Source: Sporolactobacillus nakayamae
GTDB taxonomy: Bacteria > Bacillota > Bacilli > Bacillales > Sporolactobacillaceae
Direction of reading: 5' to 3'
DNA: 64,000 nucleotides
Assembly (NCBI RefSeq): GCF_900113325.1
Contig: NZ_FOOY01000015.1
Location: 30,661-94,660 of the forward strand
Shown: piece after piece, positions 10,022 through 18,354 of the stretch
How the letters are laid out: each line of letters starts with the position of its first letter
Position numbering within the stretch: the first letter of the stretch is position 1
Position numbers and translations under genes: made by a program
The notes under the pieces: model-generated
What the model was told of the DNA's origin: nothing
The model's database searches: none
What the model saw: the letters and a program-made list of their open reading frames with translations, nothing else

Positions 10022-10495
10022 TCAAGACAATCCCGGAAAACGTTGTTGACGAAGGGCTTCATAGACAATGATAGCAGCCGAATTGGATAAATTAAGTGAT
10101 CGAATCGCTCCGGTCATCGGCAGCCGGACACATCTGTCCTGATACTTGGCGACGAAATCTTTTGGGAGACCGGTTGTTTCGCGTCCGAAAAAGAAAAAAT
10201 AGTCCTTGCTCGGATCAGTATAATCAAAAGCGTCGTATGGCCTGCTGCCATCGGTTTCGACCAGATAGTATTCACCTTGAGGATGCTTAGAGAAAAAATC
10301 GTCGAGAGAATCATAATAATGCAGATCCACTGATTCCCAATAATCCAGTCCGGCACGCTTCAAATGTTTATCATCTGTTGAGAATCCAAGCGGACGAATC
10401 AAGTGAAGCGAGCTATGCGTGCCCGCACAGGTTCTCGCAATATTACCTGTGTTCGGCGGGATTAACGGTTGATAAAGTACAACATGATTACTCAT
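10022..10495 (-). CDS. trmL: tRNA (cytidine(34)-2'-O)-methyltransferase
   Basis: SpoU/TrmH-type methyltransferase that 2'-O-methylates the wobble base of tRNA-Leu. The family knots are visible: NTGNIARTC near the N-terminus, GRETTGLP and IRSLNLSNSAA near the C-terminus. I chose the ATG at 10495 (157 residues) because AGGAGTG stands nine bases upstream; a 39-residue in-frame extension would run through the terminator of the gene before it and is not family-like. It corresponds to B. subtilis cspR, and the order yhbB-cspR-prkA-yhbH is kept here. Confidence 0.93.
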   Translation of the reverse strand: MSNHVVLYQPLIPPNTGNIARTCAGTHSSLHLIRPLGFSTDDKHLKRAGLDYWESVDLHYYDSLDDFFSKHPQGEYYLVETDGSRPYDAFDYTDPSKDYFFFFGRETTGLPKDFVAKYQDRCVRLPMTGAIRSLNLSNSAAIIVYEALRQQRFPGLS

Positions 10496-10566
10496 TTCAA
10501 TCAACACTCCTATGTTGATCAGGCTGTCTAACGTATAATGCTCGTCCGATAAACTATTCCCGATCG

Positions 10567-10597
10567 CAAAAAAATGGTCGGAAAAACCGACCATTTC
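10567..10597 (-). terminator. Terminator after the YhbB-like amidase gene
   Basis: Perfect 10-bp stem aaatggtcgg / ccgaccattt with an A5 loop and, on the minus strand, seven T. It separates the amidase gene from trmL. Confidence 0.88.
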
Positions 10598-10648
10598 AGT
10601 TATTGTTTTCAAATCCGCATTTATTATAGCACACCTTAGGCAATGAAA

Positions 10649-11548
10649 TTATGTCTGATCTTTTATATGAAAAAATTTATAGTGAATCTGTTTCGTCCAT
10701 GCAGGGGAGTCGGTATAGGCCCATGGCCTGTGACGAGCGTCATAGGTGTGTGCGTTTACAAGCGGCGCGCCGGACCCGTCCATCGCCGTAACAATCGTAT
10801 TATGATTCCAATGCCCATCCCCGTCAAAATCATAACAAATCACGTCCCCAGGGACCAGCTCATTCGCACTGCTTTTTTCAATGGCGCCCATTACACTCCC
10901 CTGCCTGCTCAAATACCAACGCAAGCTGTTGGCCACAGTCCAGCTAAAGCTCCAGTTTGTCTGATGCTGCCACCATCCTCTGCCGCGGATCGGCTCGCCC
11001 CACATTGGGATTCCGCCCGCATGAAGACATTGTGAAATAAAGTTTGTACAATCGTCGCTCACCATTGGATAGTTGGGGTTTCTGCGATTCCACCATAAAT
11101 CGGCGTAACGTACCGCCTGCAAACGATCATAGGTGCGTGATCTGACTTCCTCTGGAGTTCGATCGGCAGTTTCCTCACGCACTGAGGCTTGTTCCTCGAT
11201 CGGGGCGAACGAAACAAGTGTATCCGAAACAAGTCGATTATCACGGATAACCGTTTGGCGATCCTCTTGGCGTTCTTCAAGAAAAAAGTCATCTTGTTTT
11301 TTAATCAACCACTGAGTATGCAGACAATAATCAACAACCAAATCTTCTCGCTTATCGCTCGTTCTAACGTTCTGTGCATGAACAATGGCCTGTTTGATCT
11401 CCGCCTGCTGTTTGAGCAATGCCTTAGTCTTATTCAAGAGACGATTTTGTTCCTCCGCGCCCAAAACCGTGTTGTGAATGTCGGCACTCCCTACCCAGAA
11501 ATCACCAAGCATTGTTAACTGTTTTTGAAACACATTTTTCCAGTCCAC
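10649..11548 (-). CDS. Amidase-domain protein, YhbB-like
   Basis: 299 residues. The C-terminal half (about 145-299) is an Amidase_6 domain, an NlpC/P60-like fold, with the candidate catalytic Cys in SDDCTNFISQ and His in HWNHNTIV. The N-terminal half is charged and helical, without a recognisable domain, and there is no signal peptide, so the protein appears cytoplasmic or spore-associated. B. subtilis YhbB occupies the same place next to cspR(trmL). The start is GTG at 11548. The substrate is unknown; a peptidoglycan-like amide is only a guess from the fold. Confidence 0.8.
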   Translation of the reverse strand: MDWKNVFQKQLTMLGDFWVGSADIHNTVLGAEEQNRLLNKTKALLKQQAEIKQAIVHAQNVRTSDKREDLVVDYCLHTQWLIKKQDDFFLEERQEDRQTVIRDNRLVSDTLVSFAPIEEQASVREETADRTPEEVRSRTYDRLQAVRYADLWWNRRNPNYPMVSDDCTNFISQCLHAGGIPMWGEPIRGRGWWQHQTNWSFSWTVANSLRWYLSRQGSVMGAIEKSSANELVPGDVICYDFDGDGHWNHNTIVTAMDGSGAPLVNAHTYDARHRPWAYTDSPAWTKQIHYKFFHIKDQT

Positions 11549-11633
11549 TTAAATTCCCCGCTTCAGCATGATTTCGTTACACTCTATGCGAAGAGACAGG
11601 AATTCATACCCGGCGGCCTTTGCTCATGGAGAA

Positions 11634-12149
11634 TTATTGCCGTTCGAAAGTTAATAGAAACTGTTTGGTCTTAAGTCCTCCTCCATAACCGACCAGTGAA
11701 CCGTCTGCCCCGATAACCCGGTGACAAGGAACAATAATTGGAATCGGATTGCGATTATTCGCCATCCCGATCGCTCGCACCCCTTTCGGATTTTTCACCT
11801 CACGCGCAATGTCCTTGTAGGACCGCGTCTCCCCGTAAGGAATAGCGGCGAGTGCGGTCCATACCTTGCGCTGAAACTCTGTTCCTTTCATGAGCAGTTT
11901 CAATGTGAATGTCTTCCTGTCGTCGTTAAAATAGTCGTGCAGCTGCCGCGCTGCTTCCGCACAGTGTGTTTGATCCTCCTCAAGAACTGAAGGGAGTCCG
12001 TGTTTTTCAGCCCAAAGCATCAATTTAGCCTGATTCTCCTCGAGAGATCCAAAATCGAGATGACATAATTGCTGCTCATAGACAGCAAGTGTCAGCATTC
12101 CGATCGAGGTTTCTAGTTCATGAACAGCAAGATAATTAGTTTGATCCAT
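11634..12149 (-). CDS. ogt: Methylated-DNA--protein-cysteine methyltransferase
   Basis: Suicidal repair protein that takes the methyl group from O6-methylguanine. The acceptor Cys is in IIVPCHRVIG (Cys142), preceded by the DNA-binding helix with the RAIGMANNRNPIP stretch and followed by YGGGLKTK. Start chosen at ATG 12149 (171 residues) because GGAGGAG lies nine bases upstream; the ATG at 12170 gives 178 residues but has a Shine-Dalgarno only three bases away. It stands alone, convergent with nothing, and divergent from the B3/4 gene. Confidence 0.92.
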   Translation of the reverse strand: MDQTNYLAVHELETSIGMLTLAVYEQQLCHLDFGSLEENQAKLMLWAEKHGLPSVLEEDQTHCAEAARQLHDYFNDDRKTFTLKLLMKGTEFQRKVWTALAAIPYGETRSYKDIAREVKNPKGVRAIGMANNRNPIPIIVPCHRVIGADGSLVGYGGGLKTKQFLLTFERQ

Positions 12150-12343
12150 GGGTTTGTTCTCCTCCGTCATTTATCCTTTACAAGGACCATTTCTGCCAAA
12201 GTAGTCATTATCCATTCACATTTAGATGAAGGCTTTAAGCCATTACTTATCATTTTCTTAACTAACATTATAGCAAACGTACTAAAGAAAATAGGATCAA
12301 TTATGGTACACTATTGGTAGATTGGTCAGTCAGGAGGCGCGTT

Positions 12344-13012
12344 ATGGTTGATGTTTCGATTTCTTCTCAATTAAGAGATGCAGTACCTGGTTTTAAAATC
12401 GGTGTCATTTATTATCCGTCGATTGTCATTGGCGACTTGCCTCCATTGATCGGCGACCGCCTGCCCCTTTACTATGAGAACATACAGCTTTCACTGGACG
12501 AACATCCGGTAAGCGAGATCGCCGGGGTCAAAGAATGGCGAACTGTTTTTAAAAAGGTAGGAACTGATCCTTCCCGTTATCGTCCATCACAAGAAGCATT
12601 GCTGCGAAAAATCAAAAAAGATGGTCGTCCGCATTTTATCCACTCAGCCGTCGATTTACTTAACTTTTTCAGTGTTCAGCACAGCATCCCCATGGGCTTG
12701 TATGACGCGGAACAGCTTCGCGGGCCTGTACAAATAAAAGTTGGTACTGAAGCGGACCAGTATGAAGGACTGAACGGAAGAACCATGCATATGAATGAAA
12801 AGATTGTCTCCGCGGACGCGATCAGCGCGTTCGGCAGCCCGATTGTCGATTCGAAACGAACCTGCGTAACCGAGCAAACCACGTGCGCCCTGCAAATCGT
12901 TTATCTAAGACCTTCAATGGATCATAAAGAAGCACGTCAACTGATCGATAAAATGGCAGAAATGTTCACCCAAGTCCATGGTGGAAACCATGAATTTACG
13001 TTGATCCAATAG
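12344..13012 (+). CDS. B3/4 domain protein
   Basis: A 222-residue stand-alone version of the B3/4 domain of phenylalanyl-tRNA synthetase beta chain. The central AEQ/LRGPVQIKVG and the GSPIVDSKRTCVTE region near the C-terminus fit that family. In PheT the domain edits mischarged tRNA, and free-standing copies may do similar editing; that is inference. The ATG at 12344 has AGGAGG six bases upstream; the longer in-frame TTG start has none. The small YvfG-like gene follows after 38 bp, so the two may be cotranscribed. Confidence 0.8.
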   Translation: MVDVSISSQLRDAVPGFKIGVIYYPSIVIGDLPPLIGDRLPLYYENIQLSLDEHPVSEIAGVKEWRTVFKKVGTDPSRYRPSQEALLRKIKKDGRPHFIHSAVDLLNFFSVQHSIPMGLYDAEQLRGPVQIKVGTEADQYEGLNGRTMHMNEKIVSADAISAFGSPIVDSKRTCVTEQTTCALQIVYLRPSMDHKEARQLIDKMAEMFTQVHGGNHEFTLIQ

Positions 13013-13050
13013 AATATAGTCATTAGTGACTTGCGCGAGGAGGAGAATAT

Positions 13051-13293
13051 ATGAACTCAGATTTATTCAGCATTGATTATTTTAAAAAAGCACTTCATTT
13101 ACAGATTGAGAAAAACAGTGATGTTCAGCCCCCGGCGCGAACGATGAACAGCTACTACCACACCGTCGTTTCCGCAATCATTCAAGACCGGATCAACAAA
13201 AATTTTGAACTGATACGCCGGATTCGGAATCTGGATACGGCATACAAGGAAGTTAAAACGGAAATCGCGCAGCAACAACAAATGCAGCAATAA
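13051..13293 (+). CDS. yvfG: Small YvfG-like protein
   Basis: An 80-residue helical protein. The core (FSIDYFKKAL, MNSYYHTVVSAIIQD, LDTAYKEVK) matches my recollection of the B. subtilis YvfG family, a small helical-bundle protein of unknown function whose structure has been solved. The C-terminus ends in a run of Gln. The start has AGGAGGAG seven bases upstream. It lies after the B3/4 gene and before a strong terminator, so it is a genuine gene. I know of no function for it. Confidence 0.7.
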   Translation: MNSDLFSIDYFKKALHLQIEKNSDVQPPARTMNSYYHTVVSAIIQDRINKNFELIRRIRNLDTAYKEVKTEIAQQQQMQQ

Positions 13294-13296
13294 TTA

Positions 13297-13335
13297 AAAG
13301 ATCGTCCGGAACACCGAGTTCTAGACGATCTTTTT
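13297..13335 (+). terminator. Terminator after yvfG-like gene
   Basis: 10-bp stem aaagatcgtc / gacgatcttt with T-run. Its position between convergent genes (yvfG-like and the nuclease) would let it serve both. Confidence 0.85.
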
Positions 13336-13360
13336 GATCGTTCCTATACGTATATGTATA

Positions 13361-14260
13361 TCATTTTGCTGCCCGAAATCCTGCTTTCTCCGCATCCTTA
13401 CGACTTTTAAAACAAACTTCCGCCTTAGTCACTTTATAGTATCGATCGGAGGGCATATGATAAATCTTTCCTCGAGATGAGACATTGCCCTTAATCGCGC
13501 CATTGCAATCACCCGCCTGAGTCGGCGATGGTTGACCTGCGGTTGTCGATTCTGCGGCATCACTCGACGCTTGACCACCGCTTTTCTGTGTCTCTTTATA
13601 AGCTTCTGTTCCCTTCATCACTTCCGGATGAAAGCCGTTTGCCTCAGCGTAGCCGCTCACAGACCAAATACCGATTTTCTTTTCTCGCGCCTGCGCCTCA
13701 ATTGCACGATAGTGATCAACATAGTTGGTATTCGGCGGATAGACATAGGCGACGCGCGCCAGTCCGCTTGCAAGCTGCAGCTCTTCAAAGGATTTGCCAT
13801 CAACAAAGACATAAGCGAGCATCCGCCCGTATTTATCACGTCCTCCATTTTTGGCGAGCTCAAGCGCTACGGTTTTCCCATCCAGCAACTGATGCGCATG
13901 GGCGCTTGCTTCCGGTCCATAAGGCTGGACCCCTAATTTTGGATGGTGTGTCTCCGGCGTATCGATCAGAAGCACACGCACCGTTGAAATTTTCTTCTGA
14001 TACAACACCTGCAACGTATCACCGTCAACGACCTTGATCACTTTTGCATTCACGGCACCTCTGGGCACGTCAACTTTGTTGACGACTACCTGTGAATTTC
14101 CGCTTGCGGTAGAAGCGGATTCAGCCGGTGTGCTTGATTCGGGTGACGGGGTTGTCGCGCTTGATACATCCGACTGACCGCTTTCATCGAACTGCACGCA
14201 ACCTGAAAGCAGAACGATCGCCATTAAGCTCCCAATAAACGTCATCATATTTTTTCTCAT
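13361..14260 (-). CDS. Thermonuclease-family lipoprotein (YncB-like)
   Basis: About 299 residues. A lipoprotein signal ends in LLSGC, then comes a Ser/Thr/Pro/Ala-rich spacer, a staphylococcal-nuclease domain (VDGDTLQV, DTPETHHP, ALELAKNGGRDKYGRMLAYV) and a C-terminal module with SSRGKIYHMPSDRYY that often follows such domains. Catalytic-type Arg/Glu/Asp residues appear kept. It would act outside the cell on nucleic acids. Several starts are possible (GTG 14269, ATG 14263 or 14260); AGGTGA five bases before 14260 favours that one. An IS605-type element ends only 27 bp upstream of the start, so the native promoter has probably been displaced. Confidence 0.85.
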   Translation of the reverse strand: MRKNMMTFIGSLMAIVLLSGCVQFDESGQSDVSSATTPSPESSTPAESASTASGNSQVVVNKVDVPRGAVNAKVIKVVDGDTLQVLYQKKISTVRVLLIDTPETHHPKLGVQPYGPEASAHAHQLLDGKTVALELAKNGGRDKYGRMLAYVFVDGKSFEELQLASGLARVAYVYPPNTNYVDHYRAIEAQAREKKIGIWSVSGYAEANGFHPEVMKGTEAYKETQKSGGQASSDAAESTTAGQPSPTQAGDCNGAIKGNVSSRGKIYHMPSDRYYKVTKAEVCFKSRKDAEKAGFRAAK

Positions 14261-14287
14261 CATGTTCACCTATTCATTGTTTTGGAC

Positions 14288-14748
14288 GTGAATTGCATCG
14301 GGATTAAAATCCCCAGTTTCTAGGAACGTCTCATATTTGCTTGGAAAACCCAAGTAGTGGTTAAGACTTCTTACTAAGGCTTGTACCAAGCCGTTTTTTA
14401 TTTAGTAGGCGATTGCCCTATATAAACTATTTTTCGCTGCGTTGACATCCCGATCATGGCGCATGCCGAAACACGGACACGTCCATTCACGGACACCCAG
14501 TTCATGTTTCCCATCATCATCTTCTTGCACGTTCTTGAAGTCAGCGAGCTGTCTTGGCTGAAGGACCTTGTCATGCTTGTCCCAAGCCATGGCTTTTTGT
14601 GCGTGCAGGCGATGCCGAGCTTAATTATAGCACGAGTGTTCGCACTTCAGCTATTATTGAACCGGCTTCCAAACAAAAAAATTGGAGACCTATGACCCTG
14701 ATTCAACTCGGCAATAAATGGCCGAGTTGAATCAGGCTGGTCTACCAT
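14288..14748 (-). mobile_element. Deleted, non-autonomous IS605/TnpB-type element
   Basis: A 461-bp derivative of the complete element at 34650-36071. Both ends match it at about 80-90 percent by eye: the left end with its stem-loop (tcaactcggc... at 14700-14736) and the right end with its hairpins, finishing at the same ttcac. Two internal deletions removed nearly all of tnpB, keeping the right-end region that would encode the guide RNA scaffold. TTTAT abuts the left end in both copies. A mobilisable MITE-like derivative is a reasonable reading. Confidence 0.8.
14402..14590 (-). pseudogene. tnpB remnant
   Basis: A 62-codon leftover: MAWDKHDKVLQPRQLADF (equivalent to TnpB about 232-249) joined directly to the zinc-ribbon end DDGKHELGVREWTC. 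The first CxxC and the RuvC Glu are gone and the second CPSCG became CPCFG, so it cannot be a nuclease. Confidence 0.85.
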
Positions 14749-14802
14749 ATAAAGAAACGACCGCTCAGCAAAAAAGAGGCAGCTCTAAAAGTTAATGCCG
14801 CA

Positions 14803-15525
14803 TCAAAGGCGGCAGATGTTCATCGGGCACCGATCTTCACAATGACAAATCGCTTTAATATACGTCAAATCCTTGATCACAATCGACCCATGATAATAGT
14901 CAATCGCGCCATCACTTTTCCAAGACTGCAACATCCGGTTCACCGTTTCACGCGTCGAACCGATTAACTGAGCCAAATCGGAATTCGTCAAACTGATTGT
15001 ATAATGTATGCCATCTTCATCTGTGCGGCTGTATCCATGGATCATCCTGAGAAGTGTTGAGGCGAGCGCACCATTCTTACCATAGAAAATTAAATCCCGC
15101 ATCTTGATTTGCGTGTACTGCCCCATCATGCCGATCCATTTCATAAATTCGAAGGACAGACTCGCATTGGACAGCAGCAACGGCTCAAGATCTTTTTCAG
15201 AAATAATTCCAACCGTGCATTCTGTAACAGTCGCCGCAGTAAAAGAATTTTCCACGCTTCCCAAGCAGCCGATCTCGCCGAATAAGTCGCCTTCCATAAA
15301 GTAATGAAGCACAAGATCCTTACCATCATACGCGGACTTGAACAGCTTAACACGGCCTCCGAGCATGTAAAAGAGCTTGTCGGCATGATCTCCTTCCCAG
15401 AATATATTCACGCCCTTCTTATAAGTTGTCACGGTCATTACTGATTTCAGCGCTTGCAGACTCTGCTTTGAAAACATACATGTATTGTTCAATCCGTCCT
15501 GTTTCAAGCAAGCAACTTCTTCCAT
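14803..15525 (-). CDS. fnr: Crp/Fnr-family regulator, Bacillus Fnr-like
   Basis: A 240-residue regulator with an N-terminal cyclic-nucleotide-binding fold, a long dimer helix and a C-terminal winged helix (SDLAQLIGSTRETVNRML). Its last 15 residues carry a cysteine cluster, CHCEDRCPMNIC, like the C-terminal [4Fe-4S] site of B. subtilis Fnr (rather than the N-terminal one of E. coli FNR). Oxygen-dependent control of fermentation or nitrate genes would follow. The nucleotide-binding residues are not Crp-like. It is a single gene with no partner nearby; the prd operon in this window would be an obvious candidate target. Confidence 0.78.
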   Translation of the reverse strand: MEEVACLKQDGLNNTCMFSKQSLQALKSVMTVTTYKKGVNIFWEGDHADKLFYMLGGRVKLFKSAYDGKDLVLHYFMEGDLFGEIGCLGSVENSFTAATVTECTVGIISEKDLEPLLLSNASLSFEFMKWIGMMGQYTQIKMRDLIFYGKNGALASTLLRMIHGYSRTDEDGIHYTISLTNSDLAQLIGSTRETVNRMLQSWKSDGAIDYYHGSIVIKDLTYIKAICHCEDRCPMNICRL

Positions 15526-15688
15526 AGCATCACGCCCTTATTGTTCGATAGCTTTATCTTCTTTCATTATACAAGATTATTTCTTAATTCAACGTGAAAA
15601 GTGTGACGGAAATCATACAACCTTAAAAAAGTATCCGCTTACCTTTTTTCATCTTTAAACACATGAATAGGATCGGACATACTCATGC

Positions 15689-15694
15689 TATAAT
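15689..15694 (+). promoter_or_regulatory. -10 element of cvfB
   Basis: TATAAT 60 bp before the chosen TTG start. It lies downstream of the alternative ATG at 15663, which argues against that longer start. The -35 is weak. Confidence 0.55.
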
Positions 15695-15752
15695 GATCAT
15701 AAAACCGTCGTATTGCGGTAATGACAATGAATGGAAGAAAGAAGGAACAAAT

Positions 15753-16640
15753 TTGGCAGAACTGACAGCCGGAACGATTGCAAACTTAGAGGTTTCACAT
15801 AAAGCGCCATTCGGCTATTTTCTCACCGATGGCACGCACGAAGTACTGCTCCACGAAAATGATGTAACCGGTAAGTTGAATGATAAAGACAAAATCACTG
15901 TATTTCTTTATCAGGACCATCAAGGACGGATTGCGGCGACAATGACGATCCCTACTGTACGATTCAACTCCTTTGACTGGGCAACAGCCACCTCCCTGCA
16001 CAAAAAGTATGGTGTCTTTCTTAATATAGGCGTCAGCAAAGATCTCTTGCTCTCCAAGGACGATCTTCCTTATGAATGGATCTATTGGCCGCAACCCGGT
16101 GACCGAGTATACTGCAGTTTGAAGCTGGATAAAAAGCAGCGCTTATTTGCCCGTTTAGCGGATGAAACGGTAATCAGCACTCTGTCTCTACCCGCACCGG
16201 AGGAACTCCGGAACAAAGATGTCCACGCGACCATCTATCGGTTACTTGATGATGGCGCCCATGTGTTGACTGAGGAGGGCTATCTCGGCTTCATTCATAA
16301 CGCCGAGACAAGCGGCACTATACGCATCGGTCAATCCATTGAATGCCGAGTCATCGCTGTTAAGGAAAATGGTAAATTAAACCTGTCCATGAAACCGAGA
16401 AGCTATGAAGTAATTGGCGGAAATTCAGAAAAAATCGTCGCATACATGAACAGCCGGGATGGGGCCATGCCTTACTGGGATAAAAGTCTTCCCGAAGAGA
16501 TAAAAGAGCGGTTCGGCATCAGTAAAGGTGATTTCAAAAAGGCGCTTGGCCAGTTAATGAAAGAGGGAAAGCTGTACCAAGAAGATGGATGGAGCTATTT
16601 AAAGCAAGAGGAAACGCCAAAAAGCCCTGATCAAGGTTAA
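15753..16640 (+). CDS. cvfB: S1-domain RNA-binding protein CvfB (YitL)
   Basis: A 295-residue protein of the CvfB family: tandem S1-like OB folds and a C-terminal winged helix (KSLPEEIKERFGISKGDFKKALGQL). In staphylococci it influences virulence-factor expression; in B. subtilis the homologue is YitL. It binds RNA. I placed the start at TTG 15753 because the family begins just there (AELTAGTIANLEV followed by KAPFGYFL), AAGGA precedes it by six bases, and a -10 box lies between it and the upstream ATG. Confidence 0.85.
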   Translation: MAELTAGTIANLEVSHKAPFGYFLTDGTHEVLLHENDVTGKLNDKDKITVFLYQDHQGRIAATMTIPTVRFNSFDWATATSLHKKYGVFLNIGVSKDLLLSKDDLPYEWIYWPQPGDRVYCSLKLDKKQRLFARLADETVISTLSLPAPEELRNKDVHATIYRLLDDGAHVLTEEGYLGFIHNAETSGTIRIGQSIECRVIAVKENGKLNLSMKPRSYEVIGGNSEKIVAYMNSRDGAMPYWDKSLPEEIKERFGISKGDFKKALGQLMKEGKLYQEDGWSYLKQEETPKSPDQG

Positions 16641-16661
16641 ATCCCTGATCAGGGCTTTTCT
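16619..16661. terminator. Bidirectional terminator cvfB/znuB
   Basis: 12-bp stem agccctgatca / tgatcagggct with T-run, between convergent genes. Confidence 0.8.
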
Positions 16662-16674
16662 TCTATGGACTCAT

Positions 16675-17484
16675 TTAGGCGGCAATGCGCCGCCGCTCTG
16701 TAAAACGATGATAAAGCATGCCGAGAAAATACGCGGCGGCAACAAAACAAACGATGAAAAAGCTGACCGGCGCGTTGGTGTAGTAGCCGATGATGAGCCC
16801 AAACCATACACCAAGAACAGCGATTAGGACCGAAAGCAGAATCATTCCAAAGATTGATTGTGTATAAAAACGCGCGGCGGCTGCAGGAATCGTCATAAGC
16901 GCGAACACCAGCAGCGCGCCGACAATCTGTACAGTAACACTGACAGCAACTGCCATCAGCAGCAGAAAGCCAATCGAGATCCAGCGAATCGGCAATCCTG
17001 CAGACTGGGCACCAAGTTGATCAAAAGAATCAAACTTTAACCAGCGATAGCTGACCGCAAGTGCGAGCAAAACAAAGATGGACAATATAATAATCTGCCA
17101 CACATCCTGCAGATCAATGCCGACAACACTCCCAAACAGAATCGTTTTCGTAAAGCTTGCCTGAACATTCGACAACGAGAGAAAAAGGATCCCAAGACCA
17201 AGGGCGAGACTAAGGATCACGCTTACAGAAGCATCTCTCCGGAACATCTTAACACCCAATTGCCCGACACCTAGAGCCCCAAGAAGGGTAAAGAGCAGAA
17301 GTCCAAGCAGCGGATCAATGCCGGCAAATACAGCAAAAGAAGCGCCGGCAAAACCAATATGCGAAAAAGTATGGGCAATAAAGGATAGATTTCTTCCTAT
17401 TATAAAAACACCAATCGCTCCGCACATGATGGCGATCAAGGTCCCCGCTATAAAAGCATGCTGCATAAAATCATAGTAAAACAT
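16675..17484 (-). CDS. znuB: Zinc ABC transporter permease ZnuB/AdcB
   Basis: A 269-residue ABC-3 family permease with about eight membrane helices and the cytoplasmic coupling region near SHIGFAGASFAVF. It forms the channel for zinc delivered by ZnuA and energised by ZnuC. Last gene of the znuA-znuC-znuB set; 69 bp separate it from znuC. The Zur boxes upstream of znuA set the metal as zinc rather than manganese. Confidence 0.9.
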   Translation of the reverse strand: MFYYDFMQHAFIAGTLIAIMCGAIGVFIIGRNLSFIAHTFSHIGFAGASFAVFAGIDPLLGLLLFTLLGALGVGQLGVKMFRRDASVSVILSLALGLGILFLSLSNVQASFTKTILFGSVVGIDLQDVWQIIILSIFVLLALAVSYRWLKFDSFDQLGAQSAGLPIRWISIGFLLLMAVAVSVTVQIVGALLVFALMTIPAAAARFYTQSIFGMILLSVLIAVLGVWFGLIIGYYTNAPVSFFIVCFVAAAYFLGMLYHRFTERRRIAA

Positions 17485-17553
17485 CTGTTTTAATCCCCCA
17501 GATTGCCCCTATGGCAGATTCATTTCATAATTCTTTAGGCAATGGTATTTTTT

Positions 17554-18327
17554 TCACCGAACTGTTCCATTAAGAGGCCTGTCATGGAAGGAATCTAAAG
17601 GCACCGCATGTTCCTCATCTACTTCCGGTACCTTACGATAGTACTGTCTCAGCTTTTCCGGTTGATCAAGAATTGCCGTACTCTCCGAGATCTCATGGCG
17701 TCCGGGCGCGATCAACATTAAGCGATCAGCATACTCTTTAACCAGACTGAGATCATGGCTAATAAAGATGACCGCAACATTCCATTCTCGTGCGACTCGT
17801 TTAACGAGTTCCATCATTTCTTTCTGAGCTTCTGGATCAAGATTCGCCGTCGATTCATCTAAAAGGAGCAAGTCAGGGTAGCGGACAAGTGCTTGAGCAA
17901 GAAAAGCACGCTGCCGTTCTCCGCCCGAAAGCTTGCCAATCGCTTTCTTCGCAAATCGCGTTGTATCGGTAAAATGCATGATTTCCTGTAATGAAGCTCG
18001 TTCCTTTTTAGAAAGCCATGGCAATAGTCCCGAACATTGGCCAAGTGAAATAAAATCTTTGGTTTCAATTGGCGCTTCATCATCAATCGCGCGTGACTGA
18101 GGTACATAACCGACAATCGCCTTTTTATGATCCGTTTCGATCCGGATTGAGCCGGACTGAGGTTTTAACAAACCCAGAATACATTTAAGCAAGGTTGACT
18201 TTCCCGCCCCGTTCGGTCCAATGACTGCAAAAAGTTCACCTGCAGACACGTTTAAAGATAGATTAGTGTATACTTCTTGACCATTAAAACTGACCTGCAG
18301 ATGATCGACTTGGAGATTGCGCAGCAT
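17554..18327 (-). CDS. znuC: Zinc ABC transporter ATPase ZnuC
   Basis: A 257-residue ATPase with Walker A GPNGAGKST, signature LSGGE, Walker B LLLLDE and the switch His in VIFISHD. The C-terminal tail carries several His residues. The ATG at 18327 is preceded by AAGGAGG at a spacing of seven; a TTG three bases earlier is unlikely. It belongs to the Zur-controlled znuA-znuC-znuB operon. Confidence 0.92.
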   Translation of the reverse strand: MLRNLQVDHLQVSFNGQEVYTNLSLNVSAGELFAVIGPNGAGKSTLLKCILGLLKPQSGSIRIETDHKKAIVGYVPQSRAIDDEAPIETKDFISLGQCSGLLPWLSKKERASLQEIMHFTDTTRFAKKAIGKLSGGERQRAFLAQALVRYPDLLLLDESTANLDPEAQKEMMELVKRVAREWNVAVIFISHDLSLVKEYADRLMLIAPGRHEISESTAILDQPEKLRQYYRKVPEVDEEHAVPLDSFHDRPLNGTVR

Positions 18328-18354
18328 CAAAAGACCTCCTTGCTTCTTTTCTTA

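Noticed and set aside
10622-10627. TATAAT on the minus strand before trmL
   Set aside because: It lies before a strong terminator and has no -35 at good spacing; likely chance.
12656-12895. Minus-strand frames inside the B3/4 gene and similar long overlaps in prfC, prdA and thrS
   Set aside because: They are shadows of strong genes, without ribosome sites or recognisable proteins.
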